The notes: generated by a model not told the origin, from the sequence alone. Shown: positions 32,568 through 42,723, numbered from the stretch's first letter. The stretch: 49,559 bases of DNA from Sphingopyxis sp. (GCA_030148985.1 JASBSJ010000051.1:1-49559), one strand, 5' to 3'. Numbers and translations: made by a program.

Positions 32568-33257
32568 TCAGTTCTTTTCGGGTGGCGCCACGGTGATGCG
32601 CACCCGCTCGCCCGAATTGCCGGGGAAGTCGGTAAACATCGCCTCGACCAGATTGGGGACGATCGCCTGAAGATTATTGTCGCGCGATTGCGCCTCGGCG
32701 CGCCCCTCGAACAGCCGCGTGCCATCGGCCGCGCGATTGATCGCAAGCGTCAGGCCGCTGGTATAGACGGTGTAGCTGCTGACATCATTATACCCCCAGC
32801 TCGGGCCGAAACCGCCCCACAGGAAGGGATCGCGATAGCCATAGACATAGCGCCGCCCGCTCCGGCCGGTGACGATCACCGGGTGATAGAATCCACGGCC
32901 ATAATAGCCGCCATACCAGGGGTCGGCGAAACCGGGGCTCGACACCACGCGCTCGCGCCCCTTGTCGACGCCATAGTCCATACGCACGACCAGGTCGGCC
33001 TTTTCACCATCCGCCGCCGGGCGATAGCCATAACGCGTCAACTCGCCCGCGACGATATTGGCATATTGGCCGAACTCGATGCCGCCCTGCAACGCGGGGT
33101 TGCTCGCCTCGACGACGAAGCTCTGTCCCTGCGGCGCAGGAAGCTGCGACTGGAAGCGCGCGACATCGGCCTTGAACGGCGTCGCGCAGCCCGCCAGCGC
33201 GAGCGCCGCGCCCGTCAGGGCGGCAAGGCCCCATCGCCGGAAGTTCATATTGCTCAT
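32568..33257 (-). CDS. DUF4136 lipoprotein
   Basis: A 229-residue lipoprotein. The signal peptide ends in lipobox ALAGC at residues of about 20-24. The mature part matches DUF4136 (FQSQLPAPQGQSFVVEA, QYANIVAGELTRYGYRP, ADLVVRMDYGVDKG, and a tyrosine/glycine-rich WYGGYYGRGF stretch). It is probably an outer- or inner-membrane periplasmic lipoprotein of unknown role. The start at 33257 removes a long unconserved frame. Its own terminator follows. Confidence 0.85.
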   Translation of the reverse strand: MSNMNFRRWGLAALTGAALALAGCATPFKADVARFQSQLPAPQGQSFVVEASNPALQGGIEFGQYANIVAGELTRYGYRPAADGEKADLVVRMDYGVDKGRERVVSSPGFADPWYGGYYGRGFYHPVIVTGRSGRRYVYGYRDPFLWGGFGPSWGYNDVSSYTVYTSGLTLAINRAADGTRLFEGRAEAQSRDNNLQAIVPNLVEAMFTDFPGNSGERVRITVAPPEKN

Positions 33258-33411
33258 CGTTCTGGCTCCATGATTCGGTGCGCGTTCCATCCGCGCGTTC
33301 ATAGCATAGACTATGCCGATGCGACTTAACCTTGGTTGAACCCGGCTCGTCGCACCTTCGTTCCCTAAGGATATGGGGCGCTGCCGCCGATCCGCAAGCC
33401 CGCCCAGCGGT

Positions 33412-34410
33412 TTAGCGGCAAAGCCCGAGCGCCGCATAGGCGGCATCGAGCGTCGGCTTCGCAAGCGCCGATGCCCGCGCCGCCCCCGATTCCAGCGCGG
33501 CATCGATCGCCGCCGGATCGGCCTTCAGCTCGGTCAGCCGCGTCGCGATCGGGCGCAACGCCTCGACCAGCAGCTCGCCTAGCGCGGGCTTGAACGCTCC
33601 GAAACCCTGTCCTGCGAAGCGCGCGAGCACCTGATCGACGCTTTCGTCGGCCATCGCGGCATAGATGGACACAAGGTTCTTCGCCTCGGGCCGCCCTTCC
33701 AGCCCCGCTGCCTCCGACGGCAAGGGCTCGGGGTCGGTCTTTGCCTTGCGGACCTTCGCCATGATCGTGTCGGGATCGTCGACCAGATTGATGCGGCTCG
33801 CGTCGCTCGGGTCCGATTTCGACATTTTCGCCGTCCCGTCGCGCAGGCTCATGATCCGCGCCGCCGCCGCCGGGATCGTCGGTTCGGGCAATGTGAAGGT
33901 GTCGGTCCCCGTGTCGAGGTTGAACTTGGTCGCAATGTCGCGCGCCAGCTCCAGATGCTGTTTCTGGTCGTCGCCGACGGGAACATGCGTCGTCTGATAG
34001 AGCAGAACGTCGGCGGCCTGCAGCACCGGATAGGCAAAGAGCCCGACGCTCGCGCCCTCGCGGTTCTTGCCCGACTTTTCCTTGAACTGCGTCATCCGGT
34101 TCAGCCAGCCGATACGCGCCGTGCAGAACAGCAGCCAGGCAAGCTCGGCGTGCGCAGGAACGCGCGCCTGATTGAACAATATCGCCTTTGCGGGGTCGAT
34201 CCCCGCCGCCATCAGTGCCGCCGCCATCTCGCGCGTGTTCGCGGTCAGCTCGGCGGGGTCGTTATAGACGGTGATCGCGTGCAGGTCGGCGAGGAAATAG
34301 AGCTTCTCGCCCTCCATCTCGTCCTGCATCCGCACCCAGTTGCGGATCGCACCCAGATAATTGCCAAGGTGCAAATTTCCGGTGGGCTGGATGCCCGATA
34401 GCGTCCGCAT
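33412..34410 (-). CDS. trpS: Tryptophanyl-tRNA synthetase
   Basis: A 332-residue class I synthetase that charges tRNA-Trp. The HIGH-type motif is [12 protein letters not shown] near the N-terminus and the KMSKS motif is complete in [34 protein letters not shown] and the C-terminal anticodon-binding helix are conserved. It follows murJ by 21 bases and is probably the last gene of a secB-murJ-trpS transcript. Confidence 0.96.
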   Translation of the reverse strand: MRTLSGIQPTGNLHLGNYLGAIRNWVRMQDEMEGEKLYFLADLHAITVYNDPAELTANTREMAAALMAAGIDPAKAILFNQARVPAHAELAWLLFCTARIGWLNRMTQFKEKSGKNREGASVGLFAYPVLQAADVLLYQTTHVPVGDDQKQHLELARDIATKFNLDTGTDTFTLPEPTIPAAAARIMSLRDGTAKMSKSDPSDASRINLVDDPDTIMAKVRKAKTDPEPLPSEAAGLEGRPEAKNLVSIYAAMADESVDQVLARFAGQGFGAFKPALGELLVEALRPIATRLTELKADPAAIDAALESGAARASALAKPTLDAAYAALGLCR

Positions 34411-34431
34411 GTCGATAATCCCGTCTGCTGT

Positions 34432-36009
34432 TTACAGTTGCCGCCGGCGCAGCTGGCCGACGGTGTCGCGATTGACCACGCCGAAAAGCATGGCGCAACC
34501 AAAGAATATCACCGCCCCCACCGCAACGATGACGCCGAGCGCGGCGATCCGCTTGAACACCCCGCCGGTAAAGGCGTCGCCCGCCAGCGGCACGACGAAA
34601 TGCAGCGCCGCCGCCATCGCCGCCGCGGCGAGCGCGATGCGCGCGATCCGGCCCACGACCTGCCCGGTCAGGTGGAACAGCCCCTTGCGGTGCAGGATCG
34701 CATAGAGCATCGCGACATTGCACCAGGCGGCGATCGACCCCGCCAGCGCCAGCCCGACGATACCCAGCGGCGGGATCAGCAACAGGTTGAGCCCGATGTT
34801 GATGAGCAGCGATACCGCCGCGGTCCACACCGGCGTGCGCGTGTCCTTGCGCGCAAAGAAATTGGGGACCAGCACCTTGACCAGCACATAGGCGGGCAGG
34901 CCGACGACCAGCCCGCCGACGACCGCGCCCGTCGCCAGTCCGTCGGCCGCGCTATAGGCGCCGCCGACATAAAAGGCGCTGGTGATCGCGGGTCCGGCGA
35001 CGAACAGCGCTACCGCCGCTGGCACGGTCAGCAGCATCGAAAGCTCGACCGCATTGCTTTGCAGGCGAAAGGCGCCGTCGCGATCGTCCTGCGCGACAAA
35101 GCGCGACAGCGCGGGCAGGATCGCGGTGCCCAGCGCAATGCCGATGATGCCGAGCGGCAACTGGTTGAGCCGGTCGGCCATCGCCAGATAGGTGATGCTC
35201 TTGTCGGGCAGCATCGCGATGAAGAACAGATCGACGAAGCGGCTGATCTGATAGACTCCGGCGCCGAACACCGCAGGCAAGATCAGCACCCCCATCTCGC
35301 GCACCCCCGCGGTCAGCCGCGGACGGCGGAGCGCCGGGCGGAACCCCGATTTCCGCACCCAATAATAAAGCCAGCCTAGCTGGAACAGGCCGGACAGCGA
35401 CACGGCGATCGCCAGATACAGTCCGGTCGCGGCTTTGGCCTCTTCGCTGCCGTCGCCGGTGAACAGCCCGGTGAGGAGCGCTGCGATCAGGCAGATGTTG
35501 AGGAGGATCGGCGCCGCCGCCGCAGCGGCAAAGCGCGACAGGCTGTTGAGGATCGCCGCGAACAGCGTCGCAACGCTCATGAACGCCAGATAGGGAAAGG
35601 CGATGCGCGCCATCGTGACCGCAAGGTCAAACCGCGCGCCATCGGCCTCCAGCGCGTCGCTCGCGAACAGCCCCATCACCCACGGCATGACGATCAACAG
35701 CAGCGCCGAAAAGACGATCAGGATCGGGATCAGAACCGCCAGCACCGCCTCGGCAAAGACGCGCGCCTCGCCCGCGTCGCCCTCCTTCGTCATCCGCTGG
35801 TTGAACAGCGGGACAAAGGCGGCGGCAAAGGCGCCCTCGGCAAACAGGCGGCGAAAGATATTGGGCAGCTGAAAAGCGAGCTGCCAGGCATCGGCGACGC
35901 CGCCCGCCCCCAATATGCGGCTCAGCAGCATGTCGCGCGCAAAGCCGAAGATGCGGCTGACCAGCGTCAACCCGCCGATCGTCCCGACGCTTTTGACAAG
36001 GCTGCTCAT
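34432..36009 (-). CDS. murJ: Lipid II flippase MurJ
   Basis: A 525-residue MVF/MATE-like membrane protein with about 14 transmembrane helices that moves lipid II across the inner membrane for peptidoglycan synthesis. It begins SVGTIGGLTLVSRIFGFARDMLLSRI, with LPNIFRRLFAEGAFAAAFVPLF, and MADRLNQLPLGIIGIALGTAILP, all signatures of MurJ. It lies between secB and trpS. Confidence 0.95.
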   Translation of the reverse strand: MSSLVKSVGTIGGLTLVSRIFGFARDMLLSRILGAGGVADAWQLAFQLPNIFRRLFAEGAFAAAFVPLFNQRMTKEGDAGEARVFAEAVLAVLIPILIVFSALLLIVMPWVMGLFASDALEADGARFDLAVTMARIAFPYLAFMSVATLFAAILNSLSRFAAAAAAPILLNICLIAALLTGLFTGDGSEEAKAATGLYLAIAVSLSGLFQLGWLYYWVRKSGFRPALRRPRLTAGVREMGVLILPAVFGAGVYQISRFVDLFFIAMLPDKSITYLAMADRLNQLPLGIIGIALGTAILPALSRFVAQDDRDGAFRLQSNAVELSMLLTVPAAVALFVAGPAITSAFYVGGAYSAADGLATGAVVGGLVVGLPAYVLVKVLVPNFFARKDTRTPVWTAAVSLLINIGLNLLLIPPLGIVGLALAGSIAAWCNVAMLYAILHRKGLFHLTGQVVGRIARIALAAAAMAAALHFVVPLAGDAFTGGVFKRIAALGVIVAVGAVIFFGCAMLFGVVNRDTVGQLRRRQL

Positions 36010-36035
36010 GATGTCAGCCCGCCCCCAAGGCCGAC

Positions 36036-36557
36036 TTAGGCTTCGCCGACCGGCGCCGGGATCTCGCCCTGGCCTTCACCCTGCGCAGCCTGAACCTGCT
36101 GCATGAACAGGCCGTGGAAGTCGATCGGTTCCAGCAGCAGCGGCGGGAAACCGCCATCTTGCACCGCATCGGCGACGACGCGGCGGGCAAAGGGGAACAG
36201 GATGCGCGGCGCTTCGGCCAGGAAAAAGGGCTGGAGCTGGTCGTCGGGCACGTTGCGCACGCCGAACAGGCCGGCATATTTCAGTTCGATCACAAAGCTC
36301 GTGCCATTGTCGGTCTTCGACGTGACGTCGATCTTCAGCAGCACCTCGTACAGATTGTCGCCGACGCTGTCGGCGGCGATGTTGAACTGCACATCGACCT
36401 GCGGCGCGCTCTGCCACTGATAAACGGCAGGGGCGTTCGGATTCTCGAACGACAAATCCTTCACATATTGCGAAATCAGGCCGATCGCCGGGGCCGTGTC
36501 TTCGCCATTCGGCTGCAGGGCGGGGTTGTTGATGTCGGCGCTCGTCTCGTCGGCCAT
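36036..36557 (-). CDS. secB: Protein-export chaperone SecB
   Basis: A 173-residue tetrameric chaperone that holds preproteins unfolded for SecA. Family motifs: QYVKDLSFENPNAPAVY, VGDNLYEVLLKIDVTSK, YAGLFGVRNVPDDQLQPF, and the closing FPFARRVVADAVQDGGFPPLLLEPIDFHGLF. Divergent from the timA gene, an arrangement conserved in many alphaproteobacteria. First gene of the murJ-trpS direction. Confidence 0.96.
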   Translation of the reverse strand: MADETSADINNPALQPNGEDTAPAIGLISQYVKDLSFENPNAPAVYQWQSAPQVDVQFNIAADSVGDNLYEVLLKIDVTSKTDNGTSFVIELKYAGLFGVRNVPDDQLQPFFLAEAPRILFPFARRVVADAVQDGGFPPLLLEPIDFHGLFMQQVQAAQGEGQGEIPAPVGEA

Positions 36558-36806
36558 GATAGGATGCTCTCGCTGAAAAAATGAACGATATGTCGGCGCC
36601 GCGGGCCGTGTCGGAACCGCGGCGGACGGTTGCCGCGGCGCTTAGCAGCGGCGGGCGGCGAGCACAATGGGGCGCCACGCGGGCGATTCACACCGCCGAA
36701 ATCGTTGACGCGCTCTGCGCCAGCGACCATGGCTATTTGAAACTCGGCCGCGTATCGCCTATGTATGGCCGGATATGTTGCCATTGCCCGCATTGGACCC
36801 TTGCCC

Positions 36807-37472
36807 GTGACTGCTTTTTCGATCGTCCTGCTCGCCATGATCGCCGCCTTCCTCGGAATGCGGCTCTATTCGGTGCTCGGCAAGCGCACGGGCCACGAAC
36901 AGGAACCCGTGCTGCCGCGCCGCGACGACCGCGCCGCACCCGCGCCGATCCGCCTCGACGATGGCGACGCACCCGCGCTGGCGGGTCCGGCCGCCGATAC
37001 CGCGGGTCTCGTGTACGAACCCGCCGCCGAAGCAGGCCTCCGCCAGTTGCTCGCCAGCGATCGCAATTTCGACGCCGGCCGCTTCATGGAGGGTGCCGAA
37101 GCCGCTTATCGCATGATCCTCGAGGCCTATTGGAAGGGCGATCGCGACACGCTTCGCGATCTTTGCGACGACGACAGCTACGACGCCTTCGTCGAAGCGA
37201 TCGCGGCGCGCGAGGCGCGCGGCGAAACGCTTGAAAATCGCCTGATCGGCATCGATTCGGCGAAGATCACCGCCGTCGAGATGAGCCGCGGCGAAGCGCG
37301 CGTCACCGTGCGCTACCATGCTGACATCAGCGCGGTCACGCGCGACGCCGACGGCAAGCTGATCGCCGGGTCGATGAGCGACGCGACCGCGACCGACGAC
37401 CTCTGGACCTTCCGCCGCCAGATCGGCAGCAACGATCCCAACTGGCTGCTCGACGAAGCCGAATCGGCCTGA
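36807..37472 (+). CDS. Tim44/TimA domain protein
   Basis: A protein of about 221 residues with an N-terminal membrane helix (FSIVLLAMIAAFLGMRLYSVLG), a proline-rich linker and a C-terminal Tim44 domain from about residue 85 (FDAGRFMEGAEAAYRMILEAYWKGD, LRDLCDDDSYDAF, RVTVRYHADISAVTRDADG, DDLWTFRRQI). TimA is a periplasm/inner-membrane protein of alphaproteobacteria related to the mitochondrial import motor anchor. The GTG at 36807 is chosen because the family starts here; an ATG at 36765 would add 14 residues. Followed 4 bases later by mltA. Confidence 0.85.
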   Translation: MTAFSIVLLAMIAAFLGMRLYSVLGKRTGHEQEPVLPRRDDRAAPAPIRLDDGDAPALAGPAADTAGLVYEPAAEAGLRQLLASDRNFDAGRFMEGAEAAYRMILEAYWKGDRDTLRDLCDDDSYDAFVEAIAAREARGETLENRLIGIDSAKITAVEMSRGEARVTVRYHADISAVTRDADGKLIAGSMSDATATDDLWTFRRQIGSNDPNWLLDEAESA

Positions 37473-37476
37473 CCCC

Positions 37477-38805
37477 ATGATCCGGATGGCGGGGGCGCCG
37501 CGCGCGCGTCTTTTCGGGCTCGCGCTGTTCGCCGCCTTCCCGCTCCTGTCGGGCTGCGCATCTGTCATCCCCGACACCGCCGGCACCACCCGTCCGGCGC
37601 TATCGAAGCCCGCACCGTCGCAGCCGCTGGGCCAGCCGCGCCCCTATATTCCGCGTCCGTCCGAACGGGCCGGCGTCGCGGTCCAGCCGATCCCCGCCAG
37701 GCCGCGCGCCCCGCTTGCCGCCGCCGCGGTTCCCGCCGACGCGGCCACAGCGGTAGCCAGCGGCGTGGTCGCCGGCCCTGATTTTGCGTCGCTCGGCATT
37801 ACCGCCGAGCAGGCCGCGGCAGCGCTTGCCGCCTTTCGCATCAGCGGCCCCTCGGTCCAGCGCCGTGCCGATGCCAGCGGCCTCACACAGAACGCCGACT
37901 GGACCGAAAGCTGCACTGCCGCGGCCAGCTGGGTCGACAGCGATGCCGCGGCCTTCTTCGCACGCTATTTCGGCACGGTGCAGATCGGGACCGGCGCGGC
38001 GTTCGTCACCGGCTATTACGAGCCCGAAATCGCAGCCTCACGCACCAAACAGCCGGGCTATGACGTCCCCATCTATCGCCGCCCCGCCGATCTGGTCGAC
38101 ATCGACCTCGGTCAGTTCGCCGACGATCTGAAGGGCCGCAAGATCCGCGGCCGCGTCGATGGCTCCAATTTCGTGCGCTATCACGACCGCGTGGCAATCG
38201 AATCGGGCGCGCTCGAAGGACGCGGGCTCGAACTGGCGTGGGCAGCCGACGCCGCTGAGTTCTTTTTCCTTCAGGTGCAGGGCTCGGGCCGCCTCCGCCT
38301 CCCCGACGGCGGCGTGATGCGCATCGGCTATGACGCACAGAACGGCCGCGGCTATGTCGGCATCGGCAAGCTCCTGCTCGACCGCGGCAAACTCACGCGC
38401 GGGCAGGCGTCGATGCAGGGTATCCTCGATTATCTGCGCGCCGATCCGGTGCGCGGCGCGGCGGTGATGAACGAGAACCCCAGCTGGGTCTTCTTCCGCG
38501 AACTCACCGGCCCCGGCCCGCTCGGCGCGCTCGGCCTGCCCGTGACCGGCCGCGTCAGCGTCGCCGCCGATCCCAAATATGTGCCGCTCGGCGCCCCCGT
38601 CTTCCTCTCGCTCGACCGCGCCGAACCGAACGGCCTCTGGATTGCACAGGACACGGGCGGAGCGATCAAGGGCGCCAACCGCTTCGACAGCTTCTGGGGC
38701 GCGGGCGAAGAAGCGCGCGCGATCGCCGGGGGCATGGCCGCGCGCGGGACCGCGCTGTTGCTCCTCCCCCGCGCCAGTATCGCGCGCCTGCTGCCCGAAG
38801 GCTGA
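37477..38805 (+). CDS. mltA: Membrane-bound lytic murein transglycosylase A
   Basis: A 442-residue lipoprotein enzyme that cleaves peptidoglycan glycan strands. The lipobox is LLSGC at about residues 23-27. The MltA domain has VTGYYEPEIAASRTKQPGYDVPIY, LAWAADAAEFFFLQVQGSG, YVGIGKLLLDRGKL, and the catalytic 3D region DTGGAIKGANRFDSFWGAG. The family is about 360-440 residues. It shares the transcript with the Tim44-type gene and the Smr gene. Confidence 0.92.
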   Translation: MIRMAGAPRARLFGLALFAAFPLLSGCASVIPDTAGTTRPALSKPAPSQPLGQPRPYIPRPSERAGVAVQPIPARPRAPLAAAAVPADAATAVASGVVAGPDFASLGITAEQAAAALAAFRISGPSVQRRADASGLTQNADWTESCTAAASWVDSDAAAFFARYFGTVQIGTGAAFVTGYYEPEIAASRTKQPGYDVPIYRRPADLVDIDLGQFADDLKGRKIRGRVDGSNFVRYHDRVAIESGALEGRGLELAWAADAAEFFFLQVQGSGRLRLPDGGVMRIGYDAQNGRGYVGIGKLLLDRGKLTRGQASMQGILDYLRADPVRGAAVMNENPSWVFFRELTGPGPLGALGLPVTGRVSVAADPKYVPLGAPVFLSLDRAEPNGLWIAQDTGGAIKGANRFDSFWGAGEEARAIAGGMAARGTALLLLPRASIARLLPEG

Positions 38806-38812
38806 CCGGGCG

Positions 38813-39391
38813 ATGCCGCGGCGCCTCGCTCCCGAAGAAAGCGCGCTGTGGAAAAAGGTGGCAGCGACGGTGACGCCGCTGCCGAAGCCGCCCTCGCCAC
38901 TCGCCCCCGCCGCGCCGCCGACGGTCGCGCCGCCCCTGCCCACGCCGCGCAGCACCGCGCCGCGCGCCGCCGCGCCGCCGCGCAGTCCCGCTCCGCTTCC
39001 GCCGCCACGCCGCACCCACAGCGCCGCGACCCTAGACAGTCACTGGGATCGCCGCCTCCGCAAGGGGCTCGTCCGCCCCGACATGAGCATCGACCTTCAC
39101 GGACACACGCTCGCTTCGGCGCAAGCGCTGCTCGATGACGCCATCGGCCGCGCGCTGCTCCGCGGCGCGCGCGTGCTGCTCGTCGTCGCCGGGCGCCTCC
39201 GTCCCGGCGCCGACCGCCTACCCCAGATGCACGGACTGCCCCGCCCACGCGGCGCAATCCGCGCCGCACTGCCCGACTGGCTCGCCTTTTCGCCCTACGC
39301 CGGTCAAATCGTCGCGCTGCGCCCCGCGCATATCAGCCACGGCGGCGCGGGCGCGGTCTACGTCATCCTTCGGCGCAGCCGCGAGGATTAG
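38813..39391 (+). CDS. Smr domain protein
   Basis: A 192-residue protein. The first 75 residues are a proline/alanine-rich disordered stretch (PLPKPPSPLAPAAPP). The Smr domain follows: SIDLHGHTLASAQALLDDAI, then ARVLLVVAGR and the basic loop GAIRAALPDWL, ending HGGAGAVYVIL. The DLHG motif is the conserved nuclease-like signature. Such proteins are small endonuclease or RNA-related proteins. It ends the timA-mltA unit. Confidence 0.9.
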   Translation: MPRRLAPEESALWKKVAATVTPLPKPPSPLAPAAPPTVAPPLPTPRSTAPRAAAPPRSPAPLPPPRRTHSAATLDSHWDRRLRKGLVRPDMSIDLHGHTLASAQALLDDAIGRALLRGARVLLVVAGRLRPGADRLPQMHGLPRPRGAIRAALPDWLAFSPYAGQIVALRPAHISHGGAGAVYVILRRSRED

Positions 39392-39431
39392 GGCATGATC
39401 GGGCTTGACTGAAGCATCGCCTCCCTATCTC

Positions 39432-39509
39432 GTCATCCCGGCGAAGGCCGGGATCTCACCCTATCGCCAAGACGCACCGGCGAGATCCCGGCCTTCGCCG
39501 GGATGACGA
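39432..39509. repeat. REP-type inverted repeat between convergent smr and dapE
   Basis: Arms 39432-39458 and 39483-39509 are perfect complements (CGTCATCCCGGCGAAGGCC type). Same family as 17625-17702 and 46764-46841. It may act as a bidirectional terminator. Confidence 0.9.
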
Positions 39510-39531
39510 TTCAGCAAAAATTGATCTTGCT

Positions 39532-40665
39532 CTAGAGGAAAGCCCGCATCAACACCCCGCGATAAATGGCGGTCAGCGTGTGCAGATCCGCCACCGCGAC
39601 AGCCTCATCGAGCTTGTGCATCGTCGCATTGGTCAGCCCGAATTCGACCACCGGGCACAACGCGTGCAGGAAACGCGCGTCCGACGTGCCGCCCGTTGTC
39701 GACATCTCCGCGACCACATCGGTCTCGGCATGGATCGCCTCGGCGACCAGCTCGGACAATTCGCCCGGCGGCGTCAGAAACGCCTCGCCCGAAATCTTGC
39801 CGAGCACTTTCGCATTTGGCTCGACCTCATGCGCGATGCGCTCGATCATCGCCACCAGCTCGGCGCCCCTATGCTGGTCGTTGAAGCGGATCGACATCCG
39901 CGCGCGCGCCGAGGCGGGAATGACATTGGTCGCACCATTGCCGACCTCGATGTCGGTGAACTCGATATTCGACGGCTGGAACCAGTCGTTCCCCGTATCG
40001 AGCACCACCGCGTCGATCGCCGCCAAAATCTTCACCAGCTTGGGAATCGGATTGTCGGCGAGATGCGGATAGGCGACATGCCCCTGCGTCCCCGGCACGT
40101 CGATCCAGATATTGACCGACCCGCGCCGCCCGATCTTCACCATATCGCCCAGCCGGTTCACCGACGTCGGCTCGCCGACGACGATCATGTCGGGCTTCAC
40201 CCCGCGCGCGTCCATATGCCCCATCAGCGCGCGCGTGCCAAAGATCGCCGGGCCTTCTTCGTCGCCGGTGATGATCAGGCTGATCGTTCCCGCATCGACC
40301 GGCGTCGCAGCGGCGGCCGCTACAAACGCTGCAATTGATCCCTTCATGTCGACCGCACCGCGTCCGTAAAGCAGCTCGCCGCGCACCTCGGGCGCAAAGG
40401 CATCGCCGGTCCAGCCCACCCCCGGCGGCACGACGTCCAGATGTCCCGCAAAGCCGAAATGTTTTGGCCCGCTCCCGCGCCGCACCGCGAGCAGGTTTTC
40501 AACCGGCCCGTCGGGCTCGATTCCGTCGATAAAGCGCTCGACGGTGAACCCCAGCGGCACGAGCGCCGCCTCCAGCATATCGAACACCGCGCCCATGGCT
40601 GGGGTGACGGAGGGGGCGGCGATCAGCGCCTTGGCTAGCTCCATGGGGTCTATGCTGTGGGTCAT
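39532..40665 (-). CDS. dapE: Succinyl-diaminopimelate desuccinylase
   Basis: A 377-residue M20 zinc enzyme that releases LL-diaminopimelate and succinate for lysine and cell-wall synthesis. Metal-site motifs: HFGFAGHLDVVPPGVGW, LYGRGAVDMKGSIAAFV, ITGDEEGPAIFGTRAL, and the C-terminal GGTSDARFLHALCPVVEFGLTNATMH. The length is standard for DapE. It stands alone and converges with smr. Confidence 0.95.
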   Translation of the reverse strand: MTHSIDPMELAKALIAAPSVTPAMGAVFDMLEAALVPLGFTVERFIDGIEPDGPVENLLAVRRGSGPKHFGFAGHLDVVPPGVGWTGDAFAPEVRGELLYGRGAVDMKGSIAAFVAAAAATPVDAGTISLIITGDEEGPAIFGTRALMGHMDARGVKPDMIVVGEPTSVNRLGDMVKIGRRGSVNIWIDVPGTQGHVAYPHLADNPIPKLVKILAAIDAVVLDTGNDWFQPSNIEFTDIEVGNGATNVIPASARARMSIRFNDQHRGAELVAMIERIAHEVEPNAKVLGKISGEAFLTPPGELSELVAEAIHAETDVVAEMSTTGGTSDARFLHALCPVVEFGLTNATMHKLDEAVAVADLHTLTAIYRGVLMRAFL

Positions 40666-40761
40666 ACCCGCCCTTTACGCCTTCGCATGACGCGAAGTCG
40701 AGGCTTTGCATCGCACACCGATTATGCGAAACAAAGGCAGAACAGAAAACAGGACTGCATC

Positions 40762-41229
40762 ATGCCCAAACTCGATCTCGATACCATCCCGCAAACCAAT
40801 GTCACCGGCTATCCCGCCCCCTATGACGCGCCCGTACTGGGCCGCTGGTACCGCCGCCTCGCGCCGCACACGGGCCTCAGCGATTTCGCCGCGAGCCATG
40901 TTGTCCTCAAACCCGGCGCCTGGTCGTCGCAGCGCCACTGGCACGACGGCGAGGATGAGATGCTGGTCATGATCTCGGGCGAGGCGGTGCTGGTCGAGGA
41001 CGACGGCCGGCACATCATGCGCGCGGGCGACATTGCAGTCTGGCCCAAGGGCAGCACCAACGGCCATCACCTCATCAACGAATCCGATGCCGACTGCGTC
41101 TTCGTCGCACTCGGCGGCGGCAAGAAATATGATACCGGCGGCGGCTATTCGGACATCGACATGATCTTCACACCCGACGGCTATTTCCACAAGGACGGCA
41201 CGCCCTATCCGACCAAGCGGATTCCCTGA
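40762..41229 (+). CDS. Cupin-domain protein
   Basis: A 155-residue single-domain cupin. Metal ligands are visible in SQRHWHDGEDEMLVMISGEA (motif 1) and VWPKGSTNGHHLIN (motif 2). Its substrate is unknown; resemblance is to small cupins annotated as transcriptional-regulator-like or isomerase-like proteins. It has a plausible upstream AACAGGAC sequence. It is divergent from dapE. Confidence 0.85.
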   Translation: MPKLDLDTIPQTNVTGYPAPYDAPVLGRWYRRLAPHTGLSDFAASHVVLKPGAWSSQRHWHDGEDEMLVMISGEAVLVEDDGRHIMRAGDIAVWPKGSTNGHHLINESDADCVFVALGGGKKYDTGGGYSDIDMIFTPDGYFHKDGTPYPTKRIP

Positions 41230-41271
41230 GCGGGGCAAGCCTGGGCGTGAATGTCAGACCGCGCGCCCTCT

Positions 41272-41353
41272 CCGTTCGTGTCGAGCGAAGTCGAGACACC
41301 CCTCAGGCTGGAGCAAGGTTGAGAGGCATCTCGACTTCGCTCGATGCGAACGG
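41272..41353. repeat. Inverted repeat between convergent cupin and P450 genes
   Basis: Arms 41272-41300 and 41326-41353 (CCGTTCGTGTCGAGCGAAGT type) are complementary with a few mismatches. A half copy (14 bases) lies at 311-324, at the break of the cytochrome c fragment. Confidence 0.85.
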
Positions 41354-41396
41354 TCTTTAGCGGACGAAACCATCCGACCAGAATCCAAAAGCGCCG

Positions 41397-42683
41397 CTAC
41401 GCCGCCTTAAAACGGATCGGCAACCGCTTCAGCCCGCCGACGAACACCGATTCGACGCGCGCGGGCTCGCCCGCCAGCTCCAGGCTGGTCAGCCGCGGCA
41501 GCAGTTCCTCCATCAAAATCCGCATCTCCAGCCGCGCCAGATGCTGCCCCAGGCAGACATGCGCGCCGAAACCAAAGGCGATCTGCTGATTTTTCTCGCG
41601 ATCGGGATCGAAAGCGAAGGCATCGCCGAACACCGTCTCGTCGCGGTTCGCGGACACATAGTTCAGCATCAGCCAGTCGCCCGCGCGGATCATCTGCCCG
41701 CCCACCTCGACATCTTCGCGCGCGCTGCGCATGAAATGCTGCACCGGCGTCGTCCAGCGGATCGCCTCCTCGATCAGCCCCGCCTTGTCGCTCCCGGCGC
41801 TTCGGAATCGCTCGAACAGCTCAGGGTTCCGTGCCAGCTCCATGATCGCTCCCGCGGTCGATGCGCTCGTCGTGTCGTGCCCCGCGGTCGCGATAATCAT
41901 GTAATAGCCGGCCAGTTCGCGGTCGGGAATCTGTTCGCCCCCGACCATCGCATTGGCGATCACCGTCGCAATATCTTCGCGCGGATTGGCGCGGCGATCG
42001 GCGGTCAGCGCGCCGAAATAGGCCTCGAAATCGGCGATCACATAATGCAGCATCGCAATCGCCTGTTCGGAACTGGTGATCGCTTCCCTGCTGCGGTTGA
42101 GCTCGGGGTCGGTCGGACCAAACAATTGCTGCGTCAGCATCAGCATTCGCGGTTCGTCCTCGGGCGGCACCCCCAATATGTCCATGATGACGCGCAGCGG
42201 ATAATGCGCGGCGACATCGCGCGCGAAATCGCACGATCCTCCCGTGGCCAGCATGTGCTCGACGGTGTCGCGCGCGATCTGCCGGATGCGATCCTCGATC
42301 GTCTTCAGATTCTTGGGCATGAACCAGCTCTGCGTCAGCAGCCGGTATTTCATATGATCGGGTGCATCCATCTGGACGAGCGAGCGGACCAGATGGCCGT
42401 CGCCCCCCGGCGTCGCCGCGCGGGCCAACGCCTCGCCCGCGCGGTCGGTCAGCACCGTCGGCCGGATGCCGTTGGCAAAGCGCTGCGGATCGCGGCTGAT
42501 CGCCATAATGTCGGCGTGGCGCGTCACGAGCCAAAAAGGATCGTGGTTCGGATTCTCCGCGACGCCCAGCGGCATATTCGCCCGCGCCCACGCGAGTTGT
42601 TCGTGAAGCGGCTCCCACGCCCCATAGGCGGCGGGATTGACGACCGCGGCGGCTACCTCTCCAGGCAATATAGGTTTTGTCAT
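41397..42683 (-). CDS. Cytochrome P450
   Basis: A 428-residue class I bacterial P450. The I-helix is IATAGHDTTSASTAG, the K-helix is EEAIRWTTP, and the haem-binding loop is AFGFGAHVCLGQHLARLE with the axial cysteine. It oxidises an organic substrate with electrons from ferredoxin; no ferredoxin or reductase gene lies beside it. The ATG at 42683 is preferred to a TTG at 42692. Sphingomonads carry several such P450 enzymes for terpenoid or aromatic substrates. Confidence 0.92.
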   Translation of the reverse strand: MTKPILPGEVAAAVVNPAAYGAWEPLHEQLAWARANMPLGVAENPNHDPFWLVTRHADIMAISRDPQRFANGIRPTVLTDRAGEALARAATPGGDGHLVRSLVQMDAPDHMKYRLLTQSWFMPKNLKTIEDRIRQIARDTVEHMLATGGSCDFARDVAAHYPLRVIMDILGVPPEDEPRMLMLTQQLFGPTDPELNRSREAITSSEQAIAMLHYVIADFEAYFGALTADRRANPREDIATVIANAMVGGEQIPDRELAGYYMIIATAGHDTTSASTAGAIMELARNPELFERFRSAGSDKAGLIEEAIRWTTPVQHFMRSAREDVEVGGQMIRAGDWLMLNYVSANRDETVFGDAFAFDPDREKNQQIAFGFGAHVCLGQHLARLEMRILMEELLPRLTSLELAGEPARVESVFVGGLKRLPIRFKAA

Positions 42684-42723
42684 GCAACCCAAGCTGCCGC
42701 GATTCGCGCGCGGAGTCGACAGC